Shown here in pieces: positions 33,266 to 45,119 of a DNA stretch of 64,000 bases. The notes under the pieces are model-generated. The model was not told the DNA's origin. It did no database searches and worked only from the letters and a program-made list of their open reading frames with translations. The stretch is from Diphasiastrum complanatum (taxonomy: Eukaryota > Streptophyta > Lycopodiopsida > Lycopodiales > Lycopodiaceae), in the NCBI GenBank assembly GCA_029204225.1, contig CM055096.1:74807521-74871520 (forward strand), in the 5' to 3' direction. Both the position numbers and the translations under genes were made by a program. How positions within the stretch are numbered: position 1 is the stretch's first letter; each line of letters starts with the position of its first letter.

Positions 33266-36200
33266 CCTTCAATCCTGTACCAGGTATGTGTTTCTGTTTA
33301 TTGAATGAAAAAAGCTTGTCATTTGTTTGTCTGCATCTATGCTGTAGAATAGTTCTGTTTTTGCTATTGATCCATGTTGTGTGCAGCTTGACTTGCAATC
33401 CCAAGTTAAGTATATCACTATGGATGCTGATATGCAGCTCTTTGAATTGTCCCTGTACAACCAAAGATCCTGTCTTTTTGACCTGCCATTTACGTTCTTT
33501 GTAAATTAGTAGCTTGCAGAAAATGTAGCATCAAATAGGTCTTATAGAATAGTTTTTATCAAACAGTGCTCACTTAAGATGGGGTCTCTAGTTGTGTAGA
33601 AGAAACGATTAAGGATGGCAAGTTTCATCCCGTCTATTGCAAGTCAGTCGATTATCATTTTTGCTAGAAATTGGCAAAATTCTTAAACTCTTCAGGCTTA
33701 TTCTAGATGTAGTGCAGTCATTCAGCAAAATCTTTCCCAAATAAAATATTGATTATTTTGACTTGACATTTATGGAAGAGTAAACATTCATCAAATTCTG
33801 ATTTAAACATTCATGTGGTAACAATGTATACCAAAGTTTGATACCAAGTGTCATCAGCGCTCCAATGACCTTGTTATGGTAAATCAGTATATGTATTATA
33901 GCTTTTTAAAAGAAGAATGTAGTACAAGTTCCCATCAGTACAGAAGCACAAGTTCCCATCAGTATGGAACCCATTCTGTACAAAACTTTGTTAAGATTAT
34001 TTAAGGTTGAACAAATACAAATTAATAATCAAAATTGGCCTGTTTGTATGGAATGAGATGTGGGATCTAGAAACCCTGAAATAATTACTTATGCTTTGAC
34101 GCATTTCACATTTTAGCTCAAATCTGTATGTCATAATTCATTTCAATGATTTTTGAAAAATAGCAACATACGGAGAACTTTCAATAATTCTTTAACGTGA
34201 GATAAAAATTGATAATGAATAAATCAATCAAAGCATATTGGATGTACAGAACAGAATCTGGGATCCAAACACCCCGGGATGGTATCTACTCTTTGACCAA
34301 TTTGATATATTAGCTCAAATTAATATGCTATATTTCATGTCGGCGATTCATCAAACAAAGATTTATAATGTCAAAAATGGCTAATCTACGTGAAGCATTT
34401 TGACCCATTTGACATATTAGATGAAATCTAAATGCTTATGTTGGATTGGATTCGTTTTGTATTATATCTTTGAGATTGCTGTCCGTCCATTTCACTTTGC
34501 ATCATTCTCTTTGAGTAATATGAATCTTCATTAAATTTTCAGGAATCAAGTGTTTGGCATCCAAATGCCATGAAATAGTTTTGTCCAGCAGATGGATTTT
34601 CAAACTCCTTGAACTTGGCACAAAGAAATAAAGAGTCCTCAAACTGCTACTTATTAATGTTTCCTTAACATTTCAATCTATTCATTTTCTAACCATTCTT
34701 ATTGGTGATATGAGTAAACACAGTCTACTTTTAGATTCTTTCTGCCTTCCAGTAAACAAATAAAAAATCACGTGGGCTTAAGTAAGTACCTTCCAACAAA
34801 ATGCATCTAAGGTTCCCTGGCATTTCAAAATCAGCTGGTTCTGAATCGGACAAATTGGCATTACGGCTGGTTCAGTCCATGCTGATTCAAATGAAAAAAA
34901 AATTGACCCGTTTAAAAAACCTCCCAAATTTGCTGCATATAATGTTATAAAACTAGAAAATAGTGAATGGTTTTTAATTTCATGCATTTAACATGAACAA
35001 AACTAGAGGGATTATTGCTGGTGGTAAGGGCTTGGGGTTTAGGGTTCAAGAATTGGGTTTAAAGAATATTTAGCCCCCCTCTCGATTCTTTGTGATTCAA
35101 ACCAGGATGTTGTGGTTTGGTTCTGATACAATCCCGATTTGGTATATACTATACACTAAAGGCATTTTTGGATAATTACAACTTCTTATATCTACAATAA
35201 TTTATGGGCAGTTAACTGCTAGTTAAATCCACATCATGCCCACTAACTGCATTTGCAAATTTGTAAAAGAAAGTTAAGGTGCTTAGGCATCATATTTTTG
35301 AGTCCTCTTGTATCTGTCCTTGATCACACAACAATCATGTCCATCAGATGTTTGGCACACATTATCTTGATAATATTGAAGTCAATATATCAATGTATCC
35401 AACCGACACTAATGAATTTGTGGTTCATCGAAAAGAGTGGCCCACTCGATTGGTCCTCGATAATACTAATTGAAGACTGCTATTCACCTATACCTGATAC
35501 CATACTAGATACTGTTAATTTGTACTAGATACAATTAGCTTATTGAGTTATAGGTATTTTGAATCACTTGTGCATATTAAATCAATTAGTGAAGCATAAT
35601 TAAATGTAGGTGTCAGGATCATATCTGAGTTTGGGTGTCAGTGCATCAAATTTCAACATTCTTGACCTTGTGGGGCATGTACCTTATCTGCTCGGCTTTG
35701 TGCATTGGACAGAGAAAATCAGTCTCTGTTTATTCGAAGCTGTAATCTGCATCTCAATGTGCTCATATAATTGGAAGAATCTTACAATATAGTGCAATTT
35801 CCTATACTAGATTCTGTGTATGCATTTCCTATACATTACCCACCATTCTTTGAGGGCATTGAGATTGCGGTGAGTTGGACTTTCAAAATAGAGCTCTTAT
35901 TCATTAACTTTTGCAAAATCAATTCACAGATTCATTACCGAATGCAAAGTCCATACCCACTTCATGCAATTTATATCGTCTGTATCAAATGGTCTTTTGC
36001 AGCAATCATCCGACTCCAGAAGCCACCAATGGAGTTATTGACCAGAATTGCAGCATATTGCCAAAACATCACATGCACCTTATAAACTTGTTGAAAGGGT
36101 TCCTATATAGGAGTCGTGATCAGCGGAGGGAACGTATTGGGAGCTTTGTCACATTGCAATCAGTACATTTTGATAACAGCATGGACTAATTATGGAAAGT

Positions 36201-37600
36201 AAGCTTTTCAGCAATGTCTTGTTTTGGATCATGCTTAATGCCACACAACAGATAATGCATAAACTACTTCTACTTTCAGCATCATCCCTAGGATAATTGT
36301 AATATCCCTTTTTTGGCTATGTAAATTGTGTTCAGAAGAATATGGCCTTTTTTTGGTAATTGAATAAAGTGTATGAAGAGCTTTTCAAGGAAGGCAGTGC
36401 CGAGCTAGTTTTTTTTCCTTTTTCACGTGAATAGATTTTCGCAGACATGCCTAACACAATCATTTCTAACAAAATATTGAAAATAGTGGTCATATTCACT
36501 TGGAACAATTTCATCCTCTACATACGTATGTTCAATCTGCTTGCTGTTATAGACATTTAGATGGATTTGATCTTTGTTGCTGGCTTGTTCAGATTCATAA
36601 TATTTACTTTGGTCTCTTACATTTTTTCAAGTTACGCAAGCAGTTTTGTGATACGTGTCAATGACGGTGGCTCATTGTTGGATTTTTAGATTATGAAATT
36701 GTGGCACAATCTCAATGGTTTGTTGCTCTGAGCACATTATACATAAAGTGCTTAGCCTATGATGAGAGGAGCAATGCTATAATGATATATGATAGAAGAC
36801 TAATGGTGGAAAGCTCATTCGGTTGATTTATGATGCTTCACTTAAATGTGCATTTATCTAGAGTTTTAGAAATTGCTCATAATACATTAACTTTGTTTGT
36901 TATTTGCATCCAAGCCACTTGCCTTGAATGGTAGTATGCTGTCATAAGAAGGGCAAGGATATATCCCATGGGGTTTAACTTTGTATCCACTATTAGTGTG
37001 CAATAGTCTTGAATTCCAGGTCCTCACTTTATTTATATATTTGCCTAGTCAATAATATATTGTAGCATTTTGGCGCTTCTGCATAACTAGAAAAGAGCAG
37101 AGGTAAGTTTTATTGATGATTTTTGCACTCACAAAACAATAGGTGATGCCATTTTAGATGCTACCAATTTGTTACGGAAGTTGATGCATAAGTAGAAAAG
37201 ATCAAATGATAATGTCACTCCAACTCATGACCGAATTAGAGTCGATGTTGACATTATTGAACGATCACAACTTATGTGAAAATGATTTCTTGAAAAGTTT
37301 GAGAAAGATCAATTTCACAATAACACAAACTTATGTGAAAATGATAGTGACTTAACAAGAAGATTAAGTTTTATGTAAGGATAACAAATATTGACTTAAC
37401 AAGACGATCAAAAGTCTTCTATAAGGATAACAAATATCACAATAGATGTAGTCCTCCATTTCAAGGTGTATACTTCTTTTTTGGAAAAGCTTGATGTGGC
37501 CTTTGTTGCTCTTAAGTTTGAAAATAGAAATATGTTGTTTTCTAAAATTTCTTACTTTGCATTTGAATTACTGTGTGTTCTTTGGACATTGTCGTGTGCG
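33266..37600. other. 3' UTR of FPA-like gene and intergenic sequence
   Basis: CAG|GTATGTG at 33280-33286 could be the donor of a 3' UTR intron. AATAAA motifs occur near 33740 and 34625, but the poly(A) site cannot be fixed. The rest is AT-rich. Small frames at 35250-36190 resemble nothing known. Confidence 0.5.
34020..34460. repeat. Degenerate tandem repeat, period about 180 bp
   Basis: Related segments start near 34045, 34225 and 34375. Each has, in part, TGGGATCnAnAnACCC, ACTnTTTGACCCATTTnACATATTAGCTCAAAT and ATGCTnTATTTCAT-like blocks. Copies are strongly diverged and the third lacks the first block. Confidence 0.55.
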
Positions 37601-38542
37601 AACTGAAGCATCCTAGACTAGAATCCATACATAAGCATAAACGTCCTACCTTTTGTTATGTATCTCCAAGGGATGTAGCAAACCATCAACTTTTAGCCAT
37701 TCAACCTTTGTGAGTTGACACTGTTTACATTTTGCAACATATGATTCTATCGAAGGCTTCATTTTTGCCAAAAGATATCTCTTCGAACTAAATCCAATGT
37801 CCTATCTACCCTCAGATATCTTGCACATGGCACTTCATATCGCTTGTACACAATCTTGCTTTTAACCATGACATCGTTAGGTACACAAACTTTTCATTTA
37901 TGAACAAAAGTTCATTTTGAATAGAAAAGGGACCAAAGTATTTGTCATTGCAACATAATCCTTCAAATGAATGGTGTAAATATGTAGAAAGTATTGTGAA
38001 AGAAAAGCATCAACTACTTTATTTTTTGAAGCTTTTACATTTTGAATCTTAGAATTCTTGCATAAGTTAAGCTTAATGAGCTTTTCAATCCCTAAGATCT
38101 GATTGTTACATAAATATTTAAGAGGTTGATGATCTGTGCCAATGAAAAGCTTATTACCAGATAAGCAATGTCTCCACGTTTTGAGTTTCTGGATCATAGC
38201 CAAGAGGGCTTATCTTTAGTATACTTCAATTTTGAATCGGACAAGTTTCAAAGGCTATTGGTTTATCATCATGAAATATAATTGCTTTTCTAATTGCCAA
38301 ATCACTAGCTAATGTCTTAACAACAAATGGTTTATCAAAATTTGCAAGTTGCAGCACTAGAGTCGAAGGAATTAGATCTTTGAGTTTACATAGACATATA
38401 CCTAGTTCTTCATTCGATTTAATAGTATGACTAGGTTTTACTTTCGTACTTTTCTTTCCCTTCAAAAAAACTATTGAGGGATGTGGCTACTTGAGCATAA
38501 ACCTCAATATACTTATGAAACTAAACAATGAACTCTAGAAAT
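37600..38542 (-). mobile_element. Ty3-gypsy RT/RNase H/integrase remnant
   Basis: Minus strand, from right to left: end of RT (VYAQVATSLNSFF, 38530-38460), RNase H (FDKPFVVKTLASDLAI, KPIAFETCPIQN; then LKTWRHCLSGNKLFIGTDHQPLKYL at 38203 onward), then the integrase zinc finger (YLRVDRTLDLVRRDIFWQK and YVAKCKQCQLTKVEWLK) to about 37660. Stops and a frame break near 38220 show it is dead. It is cut at 38542, where a copia-type LTR begins on the other strand. Confidence 0.85.
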
Positions 38543-40917
38543 TGTTAAAATTTCACAATTCTAGCTTGACCAATTTTGGTCCCATGCATTGTAATTGGCA
38601 AAATGGCCATGTAATTGGATGCCACACGTGCCAAATAGCATAGGATGCTTTCCAAAGTGTGGATTTTGCTATGCAATTATGGGCAAGTTGCCCTCACTTG
38701 AAGATCTCCAAGGAGAGCAAAGGCAAATCCAAAGGCAAAGGAGCTGCATTCAGGAGGAACCAAGTCAAAGGTGAAGATCAAGAAGGATCTTCAAGTCCAA
38801 GCTCGAGCAAGCCAAAGAAGGATAAGTCAAAGATCAAGTGCTACTTTTGTAGCAAGATGGGGCACTATGCCTCAGAGTGCTTCAAGATGAAGCAAGCTCA
38901 AAGTCAAGCGAAAACCTAGGCCAAGAGGAAGAGGAGAGCTCTCATGAAGACTCTGTCATGATGTCACTCATCTTCAAGCATAAGAGGTGAAGACCCTTGG
39001 TGGATAAGTGGGGCTAGCTCCCACATGACAAGTAAGAGGGAGTAATTTCAACCTTACCTACCTATGATGGACCTGTCAAGCCAATTTTTATAGCAGATGA
39101 TTATGCTTGTAAGGTAGAAGGCATAGGATCCATACCTTTATGCTTGGGATCTTCAAGGAAGATCAAGATAGATAATGTACTTTACATTCGTAGTGTCACT
39201 AAGAGCTTACGTAGTGTAGGAAAATTGCTTGAAAATGGATTTCTTGTGGAGTTCCCCACAAATGCACGTAACATCAAGAAGAATGGGAAGATCATAGCAA
39301 GAGGAAGAAGGTTTGGGAGGTTGTTTAACCTTCATGCTTTTGTTGATCCTAACCAATTTGTGATGGTAGCCAAGGAAGACAATATGACGACATTTGATTT
39401 GTGGCACAAGAGGCTTGGTCACATTAATACCAAGTCTATGGAAGCCATGCGCAAGGAGGAGCTTGCTCTAGGCCTTCCAAGATCCATGGAAAAAGGAGGA
39501 AAATGTTTGTGAGGATGTGCTTTGGCTAAATCACAGAGGTTGTCTTTCCGTAACTCTATCACTAAGACTACTCACCCTCTTGAGTTGATCCATTTGGATG
39601 TACATTTTGCAAGCACAAGAAACAATGGTGGAGACACAATGTTTATGACCTTGAATGATGAATCCTCTAAGTATCATATTGGCAAAGATATGGTTGATAT
39701 CAAGGAGGAGCTTGCAAGAGGAGGAACAAAATCTGAGAGCTTCAACTATTTCAAAGAGATCCACAAGAGCAAAAATGGAGCTATCAATGATCATTTTTGT
39801 GGACAAGGAAATGCAAGTTGGAGAGGGGAGTACATTTTGTACTTCATTTATCAAAGTTTGTAATGAAGTTGCTTTGGAATGCAAGGTGGTTGTCATGTCT
39901 AGTTACTCTTGAATGTGCTAGAAGTAAGCATGATATTTTCATTCATAGGTTGAAAGATTGTGACTTTATTTTCAAAGAGGCATATTGTGAACCTTGTATG
40001 AGAGTAAGTGAATCATCCTTGAAGGTTACTTATCTCCATACGAGTATTTCGCCTCATTAGCTTCAAATTCAACAAGTATGTGATGCAAATTGCTAGTGGT
40101 AAGCAATTGACTAGTCAATTTGGCATAAATCATCTTTGTGATTGTTTTGTTGACTTGAAAGATTATCACGATGAGAAGGAAAACATTCAGGTTTTGAGAC
40201 TGGAAAACAAAGTTCTTGAGAGTCTTGAAGAAGATCATGGTTTGGATCCATGTTTTCATCATCATCACCAAGAGGGAGTGGGCATGATGAAGGAAAAAGA
40301 CATCAAGGAGGAACCCGAGAAGGAGCACTTGTCTCAAGGAAAAGGAGACCTGAATCTACATCATTATAAAGGCTTGAGTAAAGAGAAAGGAGCAGCAAGG
40401 AAGCTTATTCATATCTCCCTTTACTCATCTTACTTTATGTTTGATAGAAGGCATGTCATGAATTTGACAATGTTCTTTGATGATGCTAGTAGGACCATTG
40501 TTTTTCATCCTATATCTTATGATGATGAAATGGTGCTCACTACTTTAATTGAAGTTTCAAATAATAAATCAAAGGCCTCATCTTGCGATCCTTTCAAGAT
40601 TTGGTTGTATGTGCTTCATACAAAAGTTGGATCTTATGGAAAGTTGCTGTTTTTTCATGTTTATTTTGAGGAGGAGACTCTCATTTTGCAGCCCAAGGTG
40701 TTCATTCAACAATCTACCATAGACAGCTTGGATCTTGAAGACAACCTTTATGGAGCTCTCACTACATTTGACAACTTGGAGCTCAAATTATGTTCTTATT
40801 GTAATGAGTGATCATACTCACTATACATACATCTAGAACTTGATAATTATGTTGTTTTTATGCATGTAATTATTATTGATCCAGGATAGTCTCATCAAAC
40901 TAAATTGTGAGGAGGAG
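38543..40917 (+). mobile_element. Copia-type element, truncated LTR and scrambled gag-pol
   Basis: The first 111 bp of an LTR (TGTTAAAATTTCACAATTC, from 38543) match the start of the full LTR at 40918, then jump at about 38654 into gag. Visible: the CCHC knuckle CYFCSKMGHYASECF (38840-38885), protease WWISGASSHMT (about 38997), pre-integrase FDLWHKRLGHINTKSMEAM (39390-39450), and an integrase start HPLELIHLDV (39570). A diverged GGEY-type segment follows at about 39825. After 40060 the sequence is no longer pol: a 243-codon ORF (40080-40811) of unknown origin precedes a polypurine tract (GAGGAGGAG, 40907-40917). The RT and RNase H are gone. Confidence 0.82.
40080..40811 (+). CDS. Non-pol spacer ORF of the copia-type element
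   Basis: A 243-codon open frame lies between the integrase relic and the 3' LTR, where RT and RNase H should be. It starts with an acidic, His-rich part (HHHHQEG, then KEEPEKEHLSQGKGD) and passes to an aromatic-rich part (SSYFMFDRRHVMNLTMFFDD, SYDDEMVLTTLI, FHVYFEEETLILQ). No enzyme motif is visible. Similar short aromatic/YD patterns occur in the spacer ORFs at 43768-44931 and 50563-51447. It may be a translated or merely open spacer. No function is proposed. Confidence 0.4.
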   Translation: MMQIASGKQLTSQFGINHLCDCFVDLKDYHDEKENIQVLRLENKVLESLEEDHGLDPCFHHHHQEGVGMMKEKDIKEEPEKEHLSQGKGDLNLHHYKGLSKEKGAARKLIHISLYSSYFMFDRRHVMNLTMFFDDASRTIVFHPISYDDEMVLTTLIEVSNNKSKASSCDPFKIWLYVLHTKVGSYGKLLFFHVYFEEETLILQPKVFIQQSTIDSLDLEDNLYGALTTFDNLELKLCSYCNE

Positions 40918-42259
40918 TGTTAAAATTTCACAATTCTAGCTTTGACCAATTTCACAATTCTAGCTTGACCAATTTTGGTCACATGTATTGTAATTGGCAA
41001 AATGGCCATGTAATTGGATGCCACACATGCCAAATAGCATATGATGCTTTCCCAAAACTTCATTCCTCATATTATATTGTGATAGTACCTTTGGAATGAG
41101 GCTAGATAGGCTAGAGAGATTCTAGGAGCTAAAAATAACATGTTTTACATTGTTTGTGGATCTTGGAATCTTGACCCCAAATTAGGGTGGATCCAATGAC
41201 CTAATAGGTTAGATGTTAGGGTTAGGGTATGATAAGTACATTGAATCCCTAAAATGCTCAGTTCCGAGTTACAAATGTATAAATAAGTGATGGTTGCTCC
41301 ATCAATGAATGAGCAAAATCGAGATTTTCCTTCTTGACTAGCTTGAGTCTATGATTTGATTGATGAATGCTATTGGCACATGATTTTTTGTGATCATTGG
41401 ATGAGTTTGGAGGTGTAGGTACAGTACACAGGCAGTAGTACACTCACACGTGTGAAGATTTTGGCATGCTTTTAGAGCTAATTCATGGAGTTCAAGCCAA
41501 TGTAAGCTAGGAATCAATGTATTGATTAGTAATCTAGCTTCTAGATCTTGATTGGATCTTAAGTAGGTGCTTTTTGTGAATGTTATCTATCTTGACTTTA
41601 TGGGTTTGACAAATTTTGTGAGTCAAGCACCTTGGTGTCATAAGTGGATAGGGCCATTTTTGGCTTTAGAGGTCAAATAGTCAAGTACACATGTTTTGTC
41701 ATCATTAGGCCAAAAGTCAATTATGATGTACCTTGAGCTAGTTAGGTTTCTTACAAGTGTCCAAGTTAGATTTGATGAGTGATCAAGTCAATGTGTTGGC
41801 AAAGAGTCAAGGGTCCAATCATAAGTGAAAGATTTGTTAGATGGGTTGAATCAAAATCAAGGGATGATGAATCACTCATCCAATAGGATTAGAGAGGTAA
41901 CAAAAAAAGGTGTCCAATAGGAATCAAGCATGGTCCACCTCGAGTTCCTACATATACTTTCAATTCTATCATAATTTTATGTGAGTTTATCATTTTTGTG
42001 TGTACTACCCGAGACCAAATTGTTGGATTCTCTCTCTACCCGAGAGCAACAAATTTTTGGGACTTAGTTTTTTTCATGAAGTACTTCCACACTTGTCAAA
42101 CTACTTTGATTATGAATGTATGCATGTAGAATTGTCTCTTTGCCGTAGAATTTGACATTGATCTTGGATTTCAATCGATAGTTGATCTATAGTGCAAGAA
42201 CAAAGCTTAGGAGATCAATTTTACACATTAGGGCATTCCCACACATGTGAATTTTCACA
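40918..42259 (+). mobile_element. Full copia-type LTR, 1.34 kb
   Basis: Starts TGTTAAAATTT after a polypurine tract and ends TTTTCACA before TGATATCAGAGCC (42260), a one-base variant of the copia PBS. A TATA box (TATAAATA, 41278-41285) lies inside. The sequence TTTCACAATTCTAGCTT-GACCAA is duplicated in tandem at the start (40927-40973), absent from the partial copy at 38543. Since a PBS follows, this LTR is also the 5' LTR of a second internal region, giving an LTR-internal-LTR-internal chain. Confidence 0.8.
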
Positions 42260-42473
42260 TGATATCAGAGCCTACCTAAGTGTTTGATGCATCTATCATC
42301 CAAACTTTTCAAATTTTCATGAAAATCTAGATCTAGTAGTAGCCCTCCCGCCTGTCAACAAGGGTTAGAACACTGGATAGGTGCCTAATTATGAATATAT
42401 GCTACTTTTAGTTAGTTCTCTACTTTTTCCCTAACACTAGCACCACTAATACTACTCACCCCTAACTCTACTC
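42260..42473 (+). mobile_element. PBS and leader of the second copia-type unit
   Basis: TGATATCAGAGCC at 42260 followed by about 200 bp of leader. It is interrupted at 42474 by the 3.1-kb element and resumes at 45574. Confidence 0.65.
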
Positions 42474-42926
42474 TATTAGAATTAGTAAATGATAATGTTA
42501 GTTTCCCATAGGTTACTTTGACCCAAAAGGTCGAGACATGTAACCATGGGTTAGGTTTATTATTTAGACCATGTTAAGTCAGTTTTGGTTGAGTTGGACC
42601 CAATTTTGGTCCAGTAGTAATTTGTGGGTCCAAGTAAAGTCTAATTATGTTAAGGGACCCTATCTTGACTTTTGGGGGTGCCCTATAATTAGTAGTGGGT
42701 CTTGGAAAGTTCTAGAACTTAGAGTTTGGAAGAGCCTAGGCCATTGGAAGGCCTATTTATATGTACTCTTTGTTCATTTGTAATTCATTCCCTTTCAAGC
42801 ATTGCTACTACTTTCTCTCTCCTTGAGGGCGCCTAACCCTCTCTCTCCTCTTCTTCTTCCTCTTTTTCTTCTTCTTGTATATGGAGATTGAATGTTAGAA
42901 GGATCTTGGCACTTTGATTGCCTACA
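42474..42926 (+). repeat. 5' LTR of the 3.1-kb element
   Basis: 453 bp, ending GCCTACA. TATA box TATTTATA at 42754-42761. A pyrimidine-rich stretch (CTTCTTCTTCC) lies before the end. Confidence 0.92.
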
Positions 42927-42949
42927 TGGTATCAGTGCCATGGATCTTC

Positions 42950-43660
42950 TATGCTTGATTTAGGGCGCCCTACCAAAAGAGATCGTCTTCACTTAGGGAT
43001 CACAAAAATTCAGTACCTTTGCTGATATTTTGGAGTGAAGATCCATTTTTTTTGACTCTTTTCCGTTTTGCAGGAGGGCGTCACACATAAAAGAAGATAA
43101 CAAGATTTTGGGCGCCCAAAAATCAGGTGGTTCTTTGCTGATTTTTCAGGTTGCAGGAAGGCGCCATTAATTATCTTCTTCATGGATTCTTTTAGGTCGC
43201 CCACATCCGTGTAGGTTTATCCTATTTCCGTTGGTCCACTGCTGCCCTATTTTTCAGATTTGCTCCTTTGTAGGAGGGCGCCCATCTACAAACAATTTTT
43301 ATTTTTCTGATTTGGCTGAAAAATCAGCACCCTTGCTGATTTTACAAAGTGAAGATCCGCTTCTTTTTGCTTGTTTCCAGGTGTGGAAGAAGGCGCTAAT
43401 TTATTTGTGATGATCCGATCACATTCCGAGGCTGAAAATTGGACAGCATATTACCATTTGTAGGGCGTTGCCACAGCCCTATCCGTGTGTGTATTGTTCA
43501 CACTTTTTGGCAAGAAAGAAGGGTTCCGAAAAAAGCTTTGTTGGAGGCTAACCTGATTCTTTGCTTGCTGGTTTTTGAGTTTGTAATGCAATTTTAGGCC
43601 GAAATTTTCAGCACACAAGGCTTGTAGGAGGGTGAGTTCCTACATCCATCTAATGTGTGG
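42950..43660 (+). repeat. Leader array of GGCGCC-centred motifs
   Basis: Between PBS and ORF the motif GGGCGCCC or a near match recurs at 42963, 43076 (GGGCGTC), 43110, 43159, 43195 (GGTCGCCC), 43277, 43391 (AGGCGCT) and 43462 (GGGCGTTGCC). It is often preceded by GCAGGA/GTAGGA and by CTGATTTTTCAG-like sequence. TTTTGGGCGCCCAAAA (43106-43121) is a perfect 16-bp palindrome. Units are about 50-120 bp and diverged. Confidence 0.75.
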
Positions 43661-43767
43661 TTTCGACACATTCCGGTGCTGATTTGTCAGACTTGATACT
43701 TGCTGGTTTTTGTGTCTTTTAGGGCACATTTAGGGTTTGAAAAAGTTTATCTTCTTGGCTGGTTCTT

Positions 43768-44931
43768 ATGGCAAGAGATTTGGGAACGATTCGTACTTGT
43801 TCAGGTGAAAATATGTTGGATGGCACCAACTATTCTTTATGGAGTTGCAAGCTGAAATTTTGCATCGACGTGATGATCAAGAATTTATTGGTAACAAGAT
43901 CTATCTTATATCATTTGAGATTTTGCAAGACCTCTAAAAGTGCTTGGGAAACACTTTTAAAGATGTACCGAATAAAGGATTCATCATCATGCTTTCTCCT
44001 CTCTCCTTCATCCTCTTTGAAGGTAGAAGAGCAAAGCCATGCAAAGTTTGATCATTTTCTTTCTACAAGTACAAGTTTGCAACGGAATGTTGGTATGGTA
44101 AAGCATTCTTCTTCTCTTGAGCCATTTGTTGCAAATGATGGATGCATTAGTGAAGAACCTTATGAGCAAGCTTCTCAAGATAATGTTTTGGAAAAGGCTG
44201 AAATCAAGCATTCTTTGAAGCCATTTTGTACTAATGGAGGAGGGGAAAAAATCATGTCAATAAGTACATTGGTTCAAAGTGGCGTGTTGCTGGATTTTTT
44301 GGGTGTTCAAAGTGGCAAGCTGTTGGTTTTTTTCTTGAAGATCGTGGACACCAGATTCAGCCATGGTTTATTAATCATTTTCAGCCTATGTTACATTGTG
44401 AGCATCCTATTATGCATCGGGAATGGCCTACGGAAGGTTTTTGGACAGCAAGGTCCACATTTAGAACACTTTGGACATGAAAGTGTTGGTGATTTTGTGG
44501 CTGTTGGAGAGCTTGCTACAGCCTCTTGTTGGTTGTCCGAGTCTTTGCAGGATAGCAAAGCATCTTTTTACCTTGAAGGAAACACACATGCCTCACCAAA
44601 ATCAGTACCTTATGCTGATTTTCATGTTTTGATGCTTACTTCTTATGATGACGGTGTTGTCTTACCTAGTGTTGGTGAGCAGATTATTGATAGTAAGATT
44701 CGGGAGGATGTGATGGTAAAAGAGTATCATACTCTTCTTTATGAATCATGTGGTAAGAAGACTTATGGAATCATGTGGGAACCATTCATGGATTGCAAAT
44801 CCATATTTCGGCTTGTGGCTGGTTTTTTGGTTACTTACTTTGGATGGAGCATGCTTGTCTTCACTTTTCGACTTGATGCTACCGCACTTTGTATTCTACA
44901 TCTCTTCTACATCGGGCATGATTGGGGCTGA
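43768..44931 (+). CDS. gag-derived chimeric ORF of the 3.1-kb element
   Basis: 387 codons. Residues 1-115 resemble copia gag (UBN2 type): MLDGTNYSLWSCKLKFCIDV, CKTSKSAWETLLKMYRIKD and LKVEEQSHAKFDHFLS, with the middle of the domain shortened. Residues 116-387 have no recognisable domain, no zinc knuckle and no DSGA protease. They contain hydrophobic stretches (LLIIFSLCYIVSILLCI, LVAGFLVTYFGWSMLVF) and the motif SYDDGVVLPSVGEQIID. Whether a protein is made is unknown, but the ORF has survived between two well-kept LTRs. The C-terminal part could be captured or random open sequence. Confidence 0.6.
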   Translation: MARDLGTIRTCSGENMLDGTNYSLWSCKLKFCIDVMIKNLLVTRSILYHLRFCKTSKSAWETLLKMYRIKDSSSCFLLSPSSSLKVEEQSHAKFDHFLSTSTSLQRNVGMVKHSSSLEPFVANDGCISEEPYEQASQDNVLEKAEIKHSLKPFCTNGGGEKIMSISTLVQSGVLLDFLGVQSGKLLVFFLKIVDTRFSHGLLIIFSLCYIVSILLCIGNGLRKVFGQQGPHLEHFGHESVGDFVAVGELATASCWLSESLQDSKASFYLEGNTHASPKSVPYADFHVLMLTSYDDGVVLPSVGEQIIDSKIREDVMVKEYHTLLYESCGKKTYGIMWEPFMDCKSIFRLVAGFLVTYFGWSMLVFTFRLDATALCILHLFYIGHDWG

Positions 44932-45119
44932 GATTTCGGCTACTTCGACTACTTCAAGCTGAATTTTTTTTTTTTTGACGGCATTAAGCTTGGACATTAA
45001 GCTACATCTTTTCTTTTTCGGCTACATGGAGTATGGGTAGCATGCAACACTTTGCATTTTTGTTGCAATTTTCATACTTCATGTCATGTTATGTTTTTTA
45101 CATTATCATTTAAGGAGGG

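Noticed and set aside
43768..44931. Captured host gene in the 3.1-kb element
   Set aside because: The first 115 residues are copia gag and the remainder has no recognisable host domain or intron-exon trace.
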